Of a stretch of 64,000 nucleotides of DNA, positions 1-9,935 are shown piece after piece. The notes below the pieces were generated by a model. The model searched no databases and was not told the DNA's origin. It saw only the letters and a program-made list of their open reading frames with translations. The position numbers and the translations under genes were made by a program. Position 1 is the stretch's first letter. Each line of letters begins with the position of its first letter. Origin of the DNA: Acidovorax sp. NB1 (GTDB taxonomy: Bacteria; Pseudomonadota; Gammaproteobacteria; Burkholderiales; Burkholderiaceae_C); contig NZ_BJHU01000003.1 of assembly GCF_005405905.1 (NCBI RefSeq), forward strand, positions 1 through 64,000. Direction: 5' to 3'.

Positions 1-1440
1 GGCGGCCACTTGCGACAAAAGCTGGTCGCCCATGTCGTGGCCCAGGGTGTCGTTCAGATCCTTGAAGTTGTCGAGGTCGATGAACAGCAGGGCGCCGAGG
101 TTTCTGGTGCGCTGGCAGGCGGCGATGGAGCGTTGCAGGCGATCGAGCAGCAGGCGGCGGTTGGGCAGGCCCGTGAGCGCGTCGTAGAACGCCAGGCGCT
201 CGATTTCTTGTTCGGCCAGCTTGCGGTCGGTGATGTCCATGGTGAAACCATGCGACACCACCGAGCCATCGGCCTCGCGGTGGGGAACGGCGTTGGTCAT
301 GTGCCAGCGCACGCTGCCATCGTTCATGCGCACGCGGTATTCGCACTGCCAGGGCACCAGCTTGCGCACCGACATCATGGCCGAGCGTTGTACCTGCGGC
401 AGGTCTTCGGGCACCACCCGGTGCATGAGCACACCGTGGTCGGTGGTCACCTCGTGTGGCTCCACACCCATGAATTCGCGCACCGCATCGCTGATGTACT
501 GCACGCTGGTGCTGCCATCGGAATGCAGGCGGTATTCGTAGATGAAGCCCGGAATGCGGCTGGCAATGCGCTGGATGAACAGCAGCTGTTCGCGCAGCTG
601 CTCGGCCGCACGGTGCTCGTCCGTCACGTCCTGCACCACGCCCATCACCACCTGCACCCCATCGCGAGGCAGCGTGCGCTGCACCCGAGACCGCATCCAC
701 CGCACTTCGCCATCGGGCCGGCGCCAGCGGTACTCCACATCCAGCCCCGCGCCCTGCATGCGGGCCTTGTCGAACACATGCCGGTCCTCAGGGAGGATGC
801 CGCTCACGGCGCGCTCGGGGTCTACCCACTCCTGTTGTTCAAAACCGGCAATCTCGCACAGACCCGGCGACCAGAGCAGCACGGTTTCGCCCGGGTCTTC
901 GATGCGGCGCCAGTGGCCCGTACGGGCCAGGCTCTCCATGGTGTTGAAGACTTCGGTCTGCTCGCGCAGTTCGCGACGGACCTCTTCGAGCGCGCGCTCG
1001 GACGCAGCCAGCGCAGTGCGCAAAGTCTCCGCCTCGGAGGCATCACGCACCGTGACCATGATGCAATCACTGGTGACCCGGCGCACCGACAGATCCCACG
1101 CCAGCAGCAACCGACCGGGCTCGCGCACCACCTGTCGGCACTCCAGCGGCGCTCCCACACGCACCACCCCGTACAACTGATCCAACAAGGGGGTACTGGC
1201 CAGAAGATCAAACACCTCGCTGGCGTCCGCACCAGGTTCACGCACAGCCCCCAGACCCGGCATGCGGCGGGCTGCTGCGTTGGCAGCCAGCAGCATCAAC
1301 CGGCCGTTCTGCAGCCGGAACTCCATCAACGCCACCGGCACCGCATCCACCAGCGCCTGCAGGCGTGCCTGCGCCATGGGCTCGATGAGGCCGTCGCCCA
1401 CGGGGGCGAGAAGGTCGGTCAACAGTTCGGACGAAATCAC
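1..1440 (-). CDS. PAS-domain diguanylate cyclase, 3' end outside window
   Basis: This is a sensor protein that probably makes cyclic di-GMP; 480 N-terminal codons are visible and the gene runs off the left edge. It starts at GTG 1440, the first possible start after an in-frame stop further upstream. After an N-terminal PAS-like stretch there are at least two PAS/PAC units: one ends in VVQDVTDEH near 630 and a second ends in [10 protein letters not shown] near 220. The GGDEF domain follows with [10 protein letters not shown] and [12 protein letters not shown]. The GG(D/E)EF motif itself lies beyond the window, so catalytic competence cannot be judged. No transmembrane segment is seen, so it is probably cytoplasmic. 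It is divergent from mutS. The weak AAGG upstream of the GTG leaves the exact start uncertain; ATG 1377 is an alternative. Confidence 0.85.
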   Translation of the reverse strand, partial: MISSELLTDLLAPVGDGLIEPMAQARLQALVDAVPVALMEFRLQNGRLMLLAANAAARRMPGLGAVREPGADASEVFDLLASTPLLDQLYGVVRVGAPLECRQVVREPGRLLLAWDLSVRRVTSDCIMVTVRDASEAETLRTALAASERALEEVRRELREQTEVFNTMESLARTGHWRRIEDPGETVLLWSPGLCEIAGFEQQEWVDPERAVSGILPEDRHVFDKARMQGAGLDVEYRWRRPDGEVRWMRSRVQRTLPRDGVQVVMGVVQDVTDEHRAAEQLREQLLFIQRIASRIPGFIYEYRLHSDGSTSVQYISDAVREFMGVEPHEVTTDHGVLMHRVVPEDLPQVQRSAMMSVRKLVPWQCEYRVRMNDGSVRWHMTNAVPHREADGSVVSHGFTMDITDRKLAEQEIERLAFYDALTGLPNRRLLLDRLQRSIAACQRTRNLGALLFIDLDNFKDLNDTLGHDMGDQLLSQVAA

Positions 1441-1645
1441 GGTCGCTCTGAAACCTTCGAATCCTGGGGTTGGGAAAAGCGCCCTCGCAACGGACGGCGC
1501 CTGCGGTCAAAGCCAAACTGCCAGCATACAGCCAAGAGTATGTCCAAACGTAACAAAGCAACAAAACCTGTGGCAAATCATTGAGGGGAAACCCCATGGG
1601 CGAACTGCTACAGTCCACGCCTCATTTCCCGGCGCCCCCCCCAGC

Positions 1646-4264
1646 ATGTCCGACACGCTCGAACACCACACCCCCATGATGCAACAGTACCTGGCCCTCA
1701 AGGCCGGGTACCCGGAGACGCTTCTGTTCTACCGCATGGGCGACTTCTACGAAGTCTTCTGGCAAGACGCCGAAAAGGCCGCGCGCCTGCTCGACATCAC
1801 GCTCACGCAGCGCGGCCAGTCGGGCGGGCAACCGGTGATGATGGCGGGCGTGCCCTTCCACGCGCTGGAGAACTACCTCGCGCGCCTGATCAAGATGGGC
1901 GAGTCGGTGGCGATTGCCGAGCAGGTGGGCGAAGTGGGCGCGAGCAAGGGCCCAGTGGAGCGCAAGGTGGTGCGCGTGGTCACGCCCGGCACGCTGACCG
2001 ACACCGAGCTGCTGTCCGACAAATCCGAATCGCTGCTGATGGCCGTGCACCAGGCGCCCCGCGCGCGCTGCGGCATGGCGTGGTTGAGCGTGACGCAGGG
2101 CCGTGTCTTCCTGGCCGAATGTGCGCATGACGAACTGGGCGCCTGGCTGGCGCGCGTGGCACCCAGCGAGCTGATCTACAGCGCAGGCGTGACCGAGCGC
2201 TTTGAGCAACAACTGCAGGCGTTGCGCCAGGGTGGCGCCTTCACCTGCCCCATGAGCCTGCGGCCCGACTGGCAGTTTGACAGCGCCTTGGGCGAGCGCA
2301 AGCTGCTCGAAAACCTGGGCGCCGCCAGCCTGCAGGCCTGGGGCGCGCAAGACCTGGGTGAGGCCCACGCCGCCGCCGCCGGGCTGCTGACCTACGCCGA
2401 ACACACGCAAGGCCGCACGCTCACCCATGTGCACAGCGTGCAGGTGCAGCGCAACGACGACCTCATCGACCTGCCCGCCACCACGCGGCGCAACCTGGAG
2501 CTGGTGAAGACCCTGCGCGGGGACGATGCGCCCACGCTGTTCTCGCTGCTCGACACCTGCATGACCGGCATGGGCAGCCGCCTGCTCAAAACCTGGCTGC
2601 TGGAACCCCAGCGCGACCGCGCCGAGGCGCGCCAGCGCCTGTCGGCAACCACCGCCTTGCGGGGTGCGGGCGGCGCAGGTGGCGGCTCCGGCCCCTGGGC
2701 CACGCTGCGCGGCGAACTCAAGGGCGTGAGCGATGTGGAACGCATCACCGCGCGCATCGCGCTGCGCCAGGTGCGCCCGCGTGAACTCGTGGGCCTGGGC
2801 AAGACGCTACAAAAAGCAGAGCTACTAGCGCTTAATGGACAGGCGCCAGAGCCCTTTTTGGTTCAAATTTTCGGCCATCTTCAACCGCCCGAAGGCTGCA
2901 CGGCGCTGCTGCAGGCCGCCATTGCCGAAGAGCCCGCCGCCCTGGTGCGCGACGGCGGCGTGATCGCCAACGGCTTCGACACCGAGCTGGACGAGCTGCG
3001 CGCCATCCAGACCAATTGCGACGACTTCCTGCTGGAGCTGGAAACGCGCGAAAAAGCCCGCACCGGCATCCCCAACCTGCGCGTGCAGTTCAACAAGGTG
3101 CACGGCTTCTACATTGAAGTGACCGGCAGCCACCTCGACCGCGTGCCCGACGACTACCGCCGCCGCCAGACGCTGAAGAACGCAGAGCGCTTCATCACGC
3201 CCGAACTCAAGGCGTTTGAAGACAAGGCCCTGTCGGCCAACGAACGTGCGCTGGCGCGCGAGAAGTGGCTGTATGAGCAGATCCTCGACCAGCTCCAGCC
3301 CCACGTGCCCGCCCTCACCCGCCTGGCGCAGGCGCTGGCCACGCTGGATGTGCTGTGCACGCTGGCCGAGCGCTCCCTCACCCTCAACTGGTGCGCGCCC
3401 CAGTTCGTGCCCGAGCCCTGCATCGAGATCGAGGGTGGTCGCCACCCCGTGGTCGAAGCCCGCCTGGCCGAGACATCGAGCGGCAGCTTCATCGCCAACC
3501 ACACGCGCCTGAACGCCAACACGCGCATGCAGGTCATCACCGGCCCCAACATGGGCGGTAAATCGACCTACATGCGGCAGGTGGCGCTGATCGTGCTGCT
3601 GGCCAGTGTGGGCAGCCATGTGCCTGCGGCCAGTTGCCGCCTGGGGCCCATCGACGCCATCCACACCCGCATCGGCGCGGCGGACGACCTGGCGAACGCG
3701 CAGTCCACCTTCATGCTGGAGATGACCGAGGCCGCGCAAATATTGCACGCCGCCACGCCGCACAGCCTGGTGCTGATGGACGAGATCGGCCGGGGCACCA
3801 GCACGTTCGACGGCCTGGCGCTGGCCAGCGGCATTGCCACCCACTTGCATGACAAGACCCGCGCCTTCACGCTGTTTGCCACGCACTACTTCGAGCTGAC
3901 CGAGCTGCCCGCCAAGGCGCGCCACGCGATCAACATGCATGTGAGTGCCACCGAAAGCGGCGCAGACATCGTGTTCCTGCACGAGATCCAGCCCGGCCCG
4001 GCCAGCCGCAGCTACGGGATTCAGGTGGCCAAGCTGGCGGGCATGCCATCGCCCGTGCTGCACCACGCACGCCATGCGCTGGCTGCGCTGGAAGAGCGCG
4101 CGGGTGAAGACGAACTGCAGGTGGACCTGTTCGCCGCCCCCGAGGTGCCCGAGAGTGTCGGCGCCAGCCCGGTCGAGGCAGCGCTGGCAGGCATCAACCC
4201 CGATGCGCTGAGCCCGCGCGAAGCGCTGGATGCGCTGTACCAGCTCAAGCGGCTGGTGGGCTGA
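1646..4264 (+). CDS. mutS: DNA mismatch repair protein MutS
   Basis: MutS recognises mismatches and recruits MutL. The protein is 872 residues, normal for the family. The mismatch-wedging Phe-X-Glu motif is F34-Y35-E36 in RMGDFYEVF. The C-terminal ATPase has Walker [12 protein letters not shown], Walker [11 protein letters not shown] and the THYFELTEL segment. ATG 1646 is chosen because family similarity begins right there ([19 protein letters not shown]); the open frame extends further upstream without similarity. An AT-richer patch at about 2811-2870, encoding residues 389-408 in the connector/lever region ([10 protein letters not shown]), is a copy of a dispersed repeat found elsewhere in the window, so part of this protein appears to be repeat-derived. 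The gene is monocistronic between a divergent sensor and a convergent hydrolase. Confidence 0.98.
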   Translation: MSDTLEHHTPMMQQYLALKAGYPETLLFYRMGDFYEVFWQDAEKAARLLDITLTQRGQSGGQPVMMAGVPFHALENYLARLIKMGESVAIAEQVGEVGASKGPVERKVVRVVTPGTLTDTELLSDKSESLLMAVHQAPRARCGMAWLSVTQGRVFLAECAHDELGAWLARVAPSELIYSAGVTERFEQQLQALRQGGAFTCPMSLRPDWQFDSALGERKLLENLGAASLQAWGAQDLGEAHAAAAGLLTYAEHTQGRTLTHVHSVQVQRNDDLIDLPATTRRNLELVKTLRGDDAPTLFSLLDTCMTGMGSRLLKTWLLEPQRDRAEARQRLSATTALRGAGGAGGGSGPWATLRGELKGVSDVERITARIALRQVRPRELVGLGKTLQKAELLALNGQAPEPFLVQIFGHLQPPEGCTALLQAAIAEEPAALVRDGGVIANGFDTELDELRAIQTNCDDFLLELETREKARTGIPNLRVQFNKVHGFYIEVTGSHLDRVPDDYRRRQTLKNAERFITPELKAFEDKALSANERALAREKWLYEQILDQLQPHVPALTRLAQALATLDVLCTLAERSLTLNWCAPQFVPEPCIEIEGGRHPVVEARLAETSSGSFIANHTRLNANTRMQVITGPNMGGKSTYMRQVALIVLLASVGSHVPAASCRLGPIDAIHTRIGAADDLANAQSTFMLEMTEAAQILHAATPHSLVLMDEIGRGTSTFDGLALASGIATHLHDKTRAFTLFATHYFELTELPAKARHAINMHVSATESGADIVFLHEIQPGPASRSYGIQVAKLAGMPSPVLHHARHALAALEERAGEDELQVDLFAAPEVPESVGASPVEAALAGINPDALSPREALDALYQLKRLVG
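2811..2870 (+). repeat. Dispersed ~60-bp repeat, copy 1 (inside mutS)
   Basis: An AT-richer patch lies inside mutS. Its register is AGAGCT, then 13 bases, then GGACAGGCGCC, and it shares GAGCTACTAGCGCTTAATGG with copy 5 at 59374 (ATAGCTACCAGCGCTTGATGG). The reading frame is intact through it. The outer borders are approximate. Confidence 0.7.
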
Positions 4265-4300
4265 TGCGCCCACAGCACCCGCAGCGGAAACCGCTCCAAC

Positions 4301-5515
4301 CTACAGATCCTGCGCCACCGGCGCCAGCTGCCCCAGCATGAAGGTGATGAACGGTGGCACACATGGCAGGTGCCCGGCGGGCTGAGCGCGGCAGTCGGTC
4401 AGGCTGACCAGGTCGCCTGCGCCCCGATCCTGCATGGCGCGGACCGTGGCGGCGGAGCTGGCATAGGGCACCGTGCGGTCGTCGCGACCGTGGTACAGGC
4501 GCACGGGCAGCTGGGGCTTCCAGTCGTAGACGTTGCTGATCTCCTCCAGGGCGCGCACATCGTCCGCCAAAAAACGGTCGATGAAGTGCGTGTCATAGGC
4601 CACGTCGGCATCGCCCGGAATGAGTGCGCGCAGCAGCAGGCGGCGTACCTCGCGCTGCACGCTGCCGCCCAGGTAGCGCAGGAAGCCGGGGTTGATCAGG
4701 GCGCCAATCACCGGCTGTTCTTGCCGCACCAGGTCCACCAGCCCATCCATGGTGGCCTGCACGTTGTAGGGCCCGGCGCCGGGCACCACCATGCGCAGCT
4801 GCTGCAGGTGGGGCGAGCCGCTGGCCTGCAGCGCGCGGTGCGCGGCCATGGTCACGTAGCCGCCTTCCGAGTAGCCCGTGAGGAAAAGCTGCCCGTTGTC
4901 CGCTACACCGGTCTGGTTGCGCCAGGTGCGGGCAGCGGTCAGAAAATCGACCGTGGCGGCTGCCGATGGGCCTGCCAGCAGGTAGGGGTGGGGCGTGCCC
5001 TTGGAGGCACCAAAGCCCACATAGTCGGGCGCGAGCACGATGTAGCCCAGCGAGGCCAGCACCACGGCCACTTCCGACGCCACGGCGTTGTTGCCAGGGG
5101 CCTCGGCATCTTTGAAGAGGGTGCCGTGCTGGTAGCTCAGCACCGGGCTTTTGGCGCCTGCAGCCTTGATGGGCACGCTCACCAGGCCCGAGGCGCGCAC
5201 CTCGCGGCCATCGGCATCGGCGGTGAGGTATTCGAGCCGGTAGGAGGTGACGCCGTAGCGCGGCACCACGTCCTGGGCCAGCGACTCCTTGGCGGCAAGG
5301 GCGGCCGCGATCTCGCTGGCCGGGATGGCCCCGAGCAGGCGGGCGGACTCCAGCCGCCCCGAGCGCTCGGGCAGGATGGGCGGCACGGTGGGCGAGCCCC
5401 CATCGGCCGGGGTGCTGCTACCGCCCCCGCAGCCCGCAAGCCCCAACGCCAGGCACGCCCCCAGCGCGGCGGCGCACACACGGCGGTTGCCCGCCAGCTT
5501 CCCCACAATCCACAT
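4301..5515 (-). CDS. Secreted lipoprotein alpha/beta hydrolase (lipase/esterase-like)
   Basis: This is a predicted periplasmic or outer-membrane-anchored serine hydrolase of 404 residues. ATG 5515 gives a signal peptide II (MWIVGKLAGNRRV...) with lipobox LGLAGC, Cys29. A longer open frame to 5638 runs into a dispersed repeat and is not credible. The nucleophile elbow is GYSEGGY (Ser216). The likely acid is Asp345/346 in HGRDDRTVP and the likely His is His382 in AGHLPCVPP. Family knowledge suggests secretory-lipase or tannase-like esterases, but the substrate cannot be named. It is convergent with mutS across a 36-bp gap containing a weak AGCGG/CCGCT hairpin. Confidence 0.85.
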   Translation of the reverse strand: MWIVGKLAGNRRVCAAALGACLALGLAGCGGGSSTPADGGSPTVPPILPERSGRLESARLLGAIPASEIAAALAAKESLAQDVVPRYGVTSYRLEYLTADADGREVRASGLVSVPIKAAGAKSPVLSYQHGTLFKDAEAPGNNAVASEVAVVLASLGYIVLAPDYVGFGASKGTPHPYLLAGPSAAATVDFLTAARTWRNQTGVADNGQLFLTGYSEGGYVTMAAHRALQASGSPHLQQLRMVVPGAGPYNVQATMDGLVDLVRQEQPVIGALINPGFLRYLGGSVQREVRRLLLRALIPGDADVAYDTHFIDRFLADDVRALEEISNVYDWKPQLPVRLYHGRDDRTVPYASSAATVRAMQDRGAGDLVSLTDCRAQPAGHLPCVPPFITFMLGQLAPVAQDL

Positions 5516-5596
5516 GGTCCACCCCACCAGAAAGTCCAGCGCCGGATGATAGGGCGGCGGGCCCCAACGCGCCGGAGCGGCGCGGTTTGGCCCCTG

Positions 5597-5657
5597 AATC
5601 ATGGCCAAAATTGCCGTCACCGCGCGACCATCAAGCAAAGTTTGCTATCAAATTAAT
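5597..5657 (-). repeat. Dispersed ~60-bp repeat, copy 2
   Basis: Read on the minus strand it is ATAGCA, 13 bases, GGTCGCGCG, containing GCTTGATGG like copies 1 and 5. It lies between the lipoprotein hydrolase and the Anbu gene, upstream of both starts, and is flanked by AT-rich sequence (CAAATTAATAAC). It may supply promoter sequence to either neighbour, but no clear promoter was assigned. Confidence 0.6.
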
Positions 5658-5763
5658 AACAAACAAGTCTACAGCCGGGCGCGTGGCAGCCCGCCCATCA
5701 GGGGGTGAGGCACGCGCACGACTAAACTTGCGGGTTCCCCACACCACGGACCCATTCCTGTTC

Positions 5764-6591
5764 ATGACGTACTGCGTCGCCATCAAACTCAACGCCGGGC
5801 TGGTTTTCCTGTCCGATTCCCGCACCAATGCAGGCCTGGACCAGATCAGCTCGTTCCGCAAGATGATGGTCTATGAAAAGGCGGGTGACCGCTTCATGGT
5901 GCTGCTGTCGGCGGGCAATCTGTCTATTTCGCAATCGGTGCGCGAAATCCTCCAGAACGAGCAGATCAAGGACGGCGAGTCGGGCGAGGCCATCACGATC
6001 TGGAACGCCAAGAGCATGTTCGATGCCGCCCGCGTGCTGGGCGCTGCCGTGCGCCACGTGCATGAACGCGACGGCGCTGCGCTCAAGCGCTCGGGCGTGG
6101 ACTTCAATGTGTCCATGGTGTTTGGCGGCCAGATCAAGGGCGAGGGCATGCGCCTGTTCCAGGTCTACTCGGCGGGCAACTTCATCGAGGCCACGTCCGA
6201 GACGCCGTACTTCCAGGTGGGCGAGTCCAAATACGGCAAGCCGGTGCTCGACCGCGTGCTCACGCCCGAGACCCCGCTGGACGAGGCCGCCAAATGTGCG
6301 CTGGTGTCCATGGACAGCACGCTCAAGTCCAACCTGTCGGTGGGCCTGCCCCTGGACCTGGTGGTCTACGAGGCCGACCGCTTTGCCACCGACAAGGTGG
6401 TCTGCATCGACGAGAACAACCCCTACTTCCGCATGCTGCACGACAGCTGGGGCCAGAAACTGCGCCAGGTGTTCGACAGCATCGAGGACCCGGCCTGGAG
6501 CGGCGGTGCCACCGAGGTGCCAATCATGGTGAGTCCCGCGCGCAGCAAGCCGCTCAAGAAGATCACGACCCACACCGACCGGCTCATCTAA
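5764..6591 (+). CDS. Proteasome-type peptidase, Anbu family
   Basis: A 275-residue Ntn hydrolase of the ancestral proteasome-like type (Anbu, HslV-related). Removal of Met1 exposes a Thr1 nucleophile (MTYCVAIKLNAG); the conserved Asp17 lies in FLSDSRTN and a Lys at 32 in SSFRKM. It is predicted cytoplasmic, with no signal peptide. ATG 5764 was chosen because the N-terminal Thr is essential in the family; the open frame extends upstream into non-coding repeat sequence. From family knowledge, Anbu genes usually sit with genes for an alpha-E domain protein, an ATP-grasp ligase and a transglutaminase. None is within this window; the downstream neighbour is an alpha/beta hydrolase 48 bp away. The substrate is unknown. 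Confidence 0.9.
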   Translation: MTYCVAIKLNAGLVFLSDSRTNAGLDQISSFRKMMVYEKAGDRFMVLLSAGNLSISQSVREILQNEQIKDGESGEAITIWNAKSMFDAARVLGAAVRHVHERDGAALKRSGVDFNVSMVFGGQIKGEGMRLFQVYSAGNFIEATSETPYFQVGESKYGKPVLDRVLTPETPLDEAAKCALVSMDSTLKSNLSVGLPLDLVVYEADRFATDKVVCIDENNPYFRMLHDSWGQKLRQVFDSIEDPAWSGGATEVPIMVSPARSKPLKKITTHTDRLI

Positions 6592-6639
6592 GCCTTTCGG
6601 GCCGCCCTGCCCCTTGCCCTGCCGGTACGCCTTTTGCCC

Positions 6640-7461
6640 ATGCTCCCCATCGTTTTTTCGCACGCCAACAGCTTTCCAGCGGGCACCTACCGCCTGCTGT
6701 TCAAGCTGCTCAAGGCCCGTGGTTTCCAGATCAGCGCGGTGGAGCGCTATGGCCATGACCCGCAGTACCCGGTGACCAACAACTGGCCCCATCTGGTGCA
6801 GCACCTGGCCGACTTTGCGACCGCCCAGGTAGAGCGGCTGGGGCAACCGGTGTTTCTGGTGGGGCATTCGCTGGGCGGTTTTCTGAGCGTGATGGCGGCG
6901 GCCCGCCACCCGGAATTGGTGCGCGGCGTGCTGCTGATCGACTCGCCGCTGATCGGCGGCTGGAAGGCCAACGTGGTCGGTGTGGCCAAGCGGGCCCAGG
7001 TGGTGGGCTCCATCTCGCCGGGGCGGGTGAGCCGCCAGCGCCGCTTCAGCTGGGCCAGCGACGAAGAGGCCCTGGAGCATTTTCGCAAGAAGAAGGCATT
7101 TGCCCGCTGGCACCCCGAGGTGTTACAGGACTACATCACCCACGGCCTGCAGGACCAGGACGGCAAACGCGTGCTGGGCTTTGACCGTGCGGTGGAAACC
7201 GCCATCTACAACACCCTGCCCCACAACCTGGGCCGCCTGCTCAGCGCCCACCCGCTGCAGTGCCCGGCCGCCTTCATCGGCGGGCGTGACTCCGAAGAGA
7301 TGAAGCAGGTGGGCATGGCCATGACGCTGCGCATCACCGAGGGCCGCACCATGATGCTGGACGGCAGCCACCTGTTCCCCATGGAGCAGCCGCAGGCCAC
7401 GGCGGCGGCCATCGAGGCCGCGCTGCTGAACCTGGCCTCGCTCACCCCCGCACAGGCTTGA
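6640..7461 (+). CDS. Alpha/beta hydrolase
   Basis: A 273-residue cytoplasmic alpha/beta hydrolase. It shows the oxyanion-region SHANSFPAGTY at the N-terminus, the nucleophile elbow VGHSLGG (Ser77) and a terminal DGSHLFPMEQP with the likely catalytic His. There is no signal peptide. ATG 6640 is preferred over the in-frame TTG 6634. It follows the Anbu gene closely on the same strand, so the two may be co-transcribed. A strong GC hairpin just after the stop probably ends the transcript. The substrate cannot be predicted from sequence. Confidence 0.85.
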   Translation: MLPIVFSHANSFPAGTYRLLFKLLKARGFQISAVERYGHDPQYPVTNNWPHLVQHLADFATAQVERLGQPVFLVGHSLGGFLSVMAAARHPELVRGVLLIDSPLIGGWKANVVGVAKRAQVVGSISPGRVSRQRRFSWASDEEALEHFRKKKAFARWHPEVLQDYITHGLQDQDGKRVLGFDRAVETAIYNTLPHNLGRLLSAHPLQCPAAFIGGRDSEEMKQVGMAMTLRITEGRTMMLDGSHLFPMEQPQATAAAIEAALLNLASLTPAQA

Positions 7462-7466
7462 GCCCC

Positions 7467-7487
7467 GGGCCCGCTGCCTGCGGGCCC
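7467..7487 (+). terminator. GC-rich hairpin after alpha/beta hydrolase
   Basis: A perfect 8-bp stem GGGCCCGC / GCGGGCCC with the 5-base loop TGCCT begins six bases after the stop codon. There is no U-run after it, so it is only a probable transcription end. Confidence 0.5.
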
Positions 7488-7624
7488 TCCTATAGCACCA
7501 AAACCCCTGGTGCAGCGCCCCAAACAGCGCTGCTGAGACTGCCTTTGATCAGGGCAAACAGGGAGCACGGCGGTCTGGGCAATCCCCTACACTGGTGGAA
7601 TTGTTACAGCGTGATACAGCCGAC

Positions 7625-8446
7625 ATGCCTGCACAGCCCTACTTCGCCTCGCGCCTGCCCGCGCTGAGCTACGTGCTCCTGGCGATCTACCTGGTCATCC
7701 TCGCGTTTCGCACCCACAACGACACCACCATCGCCCTGGTGATTGCCTCGGTGGTGATGTTTGCCTGCTGCTGGGCCAGCGCCACCCATTTGCTGGGTGC
7801 GCGTCCCGCGCTGCAGTTTGTGCTGATCGCCGTGAGCTTTGGCTGGTTTGCCGAGCAGATGGGCTCGTCGCACGGCTGGTTCTTTGGCCACTACACCTAC
7901 ACCGATGTGCTCGGCCCCCGCCTGGGCGATGTGCCCCTGGTGATCCCCCTGATGTGGTTTGCGCTGACCTATGCAGGGTATGTGATTGCCAACCTGATCG
8001 TCTGGCAAAGCCCGGTGGACGGCGCACGGGGCCTGGGCAATACCGTCATGCTGTCATTTCTGGCGGCGATGATCGTCACCGCATTTGACCTGGGCGCAGA
8101 CCCTTACATGGTGTACACCCTCAAAGCCTGGATCATGACCAAAACCGATGGCGCCTGGTTTGGCGAGACGGTGCAGGGCTTTTTTGGCTGGGTGTTTGTC
8201 TCTTTTGTGATCCTTCTGGGCTTTCGCATGTCGGTCCGCACCCTGGCGATGCAACCCAGCAGCCCGTTTTTGCGCCACCATGCGCTGGTACCGCTTGCAC
8301 TGTATGGGAGCAACATGGTGTTTCAGATGATTCTGGGCAACCCCGTGGAAATCCGCTCGATTGCCCCCTTTGCGATGGGCATCCCCCTGTTGTGCGCGCT
8401 GGCGGGCTACCAGCGCTGGGTTGCACCCGCCAAGGCCCCCGTATGA
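7625..8446 (+). CDS. Carotenoid biosynthesis protein, CruF-like (DUF422)
   Basis: A 273-residue polytopic membrane protein of the CruF/DUF422 type. Family members include carotenoid 1,2-hydratases and bisanhydrobacterioruberin hydratase. Visible features are about seven hydrophobic segments, the family-like GWFAEQMGSSHGWFFGHYTY with acidic and aromatic residues, and ITAFDLGADPYMV-like sequence (VTAFDLGADPYM). ATG 7625 is chosen; the GTG/ATG-rich extension to 7595 has no similarity. The stop overlaps the next start as ATGA, suggesting translational coupling with the DUF2236 oxygenase. No crtB, crtI or crtE is in the window, so the pathway is incomplete here and the substrate could be another isoprenoid. 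Confidence 0.8.
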   Translation: MPAQPYFASRLPALSYVLLAIYLVILAFRTHNDTTIALVIASVVMFACCWASATHLLGARPALQFVLIAVSFGWFAEQMGSSHGWFFGHYTYTDVLGPRLGDVPLVIPLMWFALTYAGYVIANLIVWQSPVDGARGLGNTVMLSFLAAMIVTAFDLGADPYMVYTLKAWIMTKTDGAWFGETVQGFFGWVFVSFVILLGFRMSVRTLAMQPSSPFLRHHALVPLALYGSNMVFQMILGNPVEIRSIAPFAMGIPLLCALAGYQRWVAPAKAPV

Positions 8447-9915
8447 GCCAGAACACATTGCACACGCACCCCATTTCAGACGCCACGCTGGCGGGCATGG
8501 AGCACCACGCCGACCCGCTGGCCGACCAGACCATCGCCGACATCCTGGGCGACTGGCCCGCAGGGGATGTCGCGGTGGACGCCCCGCAATGGGCACGCAT
8601 CGACACCGTGAACCGCCTGTTCGGGGAGTGGACGGACAACAAGAGCCTGGTGGGCTGGACCGCCCAGGGTGACGGTGTGGACGCCGCCATGTCCAAGGCG
8701 CTGAACCACTACGTGCAGACCGCCCAGGTGCTGCCGTCCTGGGCCGATGCGAAAAAGATCGAACGCGCCGAGAAGCTCTTCATGGAGCACGGGGCACTGT
8801 CGTGCATCCTGCTGTTCTGCGCCAGCCTGCCCGAGTGTTATGTGATTCCCGATCTCTCCAGCGTGCTGCACACCTCGGGCCAGCTGGAGCAGAACGCCGA
8901 GTACCGCATCCGCTCCACGGCGGCGATGATCTTCCCGGTGATGATGCATGGCGGCCTGAGCCAGCGCGGCGCAGGCGTGGCGCAGGTGCTCAAGGTGCGG
9001 CTGATCCACGCCACCATCCGCAACCTGATCCTGCACGGCAGCCCGCAAAGTGCAGTGAAGCAGTTGGTGGCCGGCGGCAGCGGACATGTGCCCCCCCAGG
9101 CCCTGCCCACCGGGGGCGGGCGCCAGGCCATGTTCAAGACGCTGTACGCACGCGGCTGGAACCTGAAAGGCGACGGCCTGCCCTGCAACCAGGAGGAGCT
9201 GGCCTACACCTTGCTTACCTTTGGCTACGTGTTCCTGCGCAGCCTGCGCCGCCTGGGCATCGGTTTGCGCCCGGCCGAAGAAGAGGCCTACCTGCATGCC
9301 TGGAACGTGGTGGGCCACATCCTGGGCATCGACCGCGCCCTGATGGTGGACACCATGGACCAGGGCCAGGCCCTGATGGCCCGCATGCAGGCGCGGGGCC
9401 GCGCAGAACCAGTGCAGCCAGACCCTCGCCCCGCCCTGGGCCGGGCCTTGATGCAGACCATGGAGAAATCACTGCCCTGGAGCATTGTGAAGCCCTTCCC
9501 CGAACTCATGACCCGCTACCTGTGCGGGCGCGACACCGCCAACGACCTGGGCCTGACCCAGCCGGTGCCCTGGCCGTCTGCACTGCTGTTCTGGGGGGTG
9601 TTGCTGCTCGCACGGGCCCTTGATACGCTGCTGCGGATGGTGTTGCCACGTTTTTCCCTTGTGCGAACCCTCACCCGCATCCTGGGTTACCACTTCATGA
9701 GCCGTGTGCTGATGAGCCAGACCCGCCCCCTGCAACTGCCCACCGAACTGCTCAACCAGGTGGACGAGGTGGTGCACAGCTGGAGCGATGACCCCCACGC
9801 ACCCGACTGGATCAACCGGATCGAAGACCGGTTGACCACGCATGGCAGCTGGAGCCCGGGGCTGGCTCGCACGGCGCAGACTGCGCGCTCCGCAGAGGCG
9901 CAGCAACCCGCCTAG
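8443..9915 (+). CDS. DUF2236 oxygenase (MpaB / rubber-oxygenase-like)
   Basis: A 490-residue protein of the DUF2236 type, whose members include latex-clearing protein and fungal MpaB oxidative-cleavage enzymes. Visible features are LFCASLPECYVIPDLSSVL, the repeated conserved Arg/His-bearing helices (AMIFPVMMHGG) and FGYVFLRSLRRLGIGL followed by EAYLHAWNVVGHILG, the family's C-terminal signature. A hydrophobic segment occurs at SALLFWGVLLLARALD. Start ATG 8443 overlaps the previous stop by 4 bp. Being coupled to a CruF-like gene suggests an oxygenase acting on a carotenoid or polyisoprenoid; this is inference. The haem ligands cannot be assigned with certainty. Confidence 0.8.
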   Translation: MSQNTLHTHPISDATLAGMEHHADPLADQTIADILGDWPAGDVAVDAPQWARIDTVNRLFGEWTDNKSLVGWTAQGDGVDAAMSKALNHYVQTAQVLPSWADAKKIERAEKLFMEHGALSCILLFCASLPECYVIPDLSSVLHTSGQLEQNAEYRIRSTAAMIFPVMMHGGLSQRGAGVAQVLKVRLIHATIRNLILHGSPQSAVKQLVAGGSGHVPPQALPTGGGRQAMFKTLYARGWNLKGDGLPCNQEELAYTLLTFGYVFLRSLRRLGIGLRPAEEEAYLHAWNVVGHILGIDRALMVDTMDQGQALMARMQARGRAEPVQPDPRPALGRALMQTMEKSLPWSIVKPFPELMTRYLCGRDTANDLGLTQPVPWPSALLFWGVLLLARALDTLLRMVLPRFSLVRTLTRILGYHFMSRVLMSQTRPLQLPTELLNQVDEVVHSWSDDPHAPDWINRIEDRLTTHGSWSPGLARTAQTARSAEAQQPA

Positions 9916-9935
9916 CCGTAGTTGTTTCCACGCCG

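Noticed and set aside
10-1584. Long open frame on the plus strand antisense to the PAS/GGDEF sensor
   Set aside because: Its translation is His/Ala/Arg-rich with no domain, while the minus frame reads clear PAS and GGDEF sequence.
7490-7530. Possible sixth copy of the dispersed repeat near CTATAGCACC
   Set aside because: The spacing fits but neither the middle nor the GCGCG block is preserved, so the match is not distinguishable from chance.
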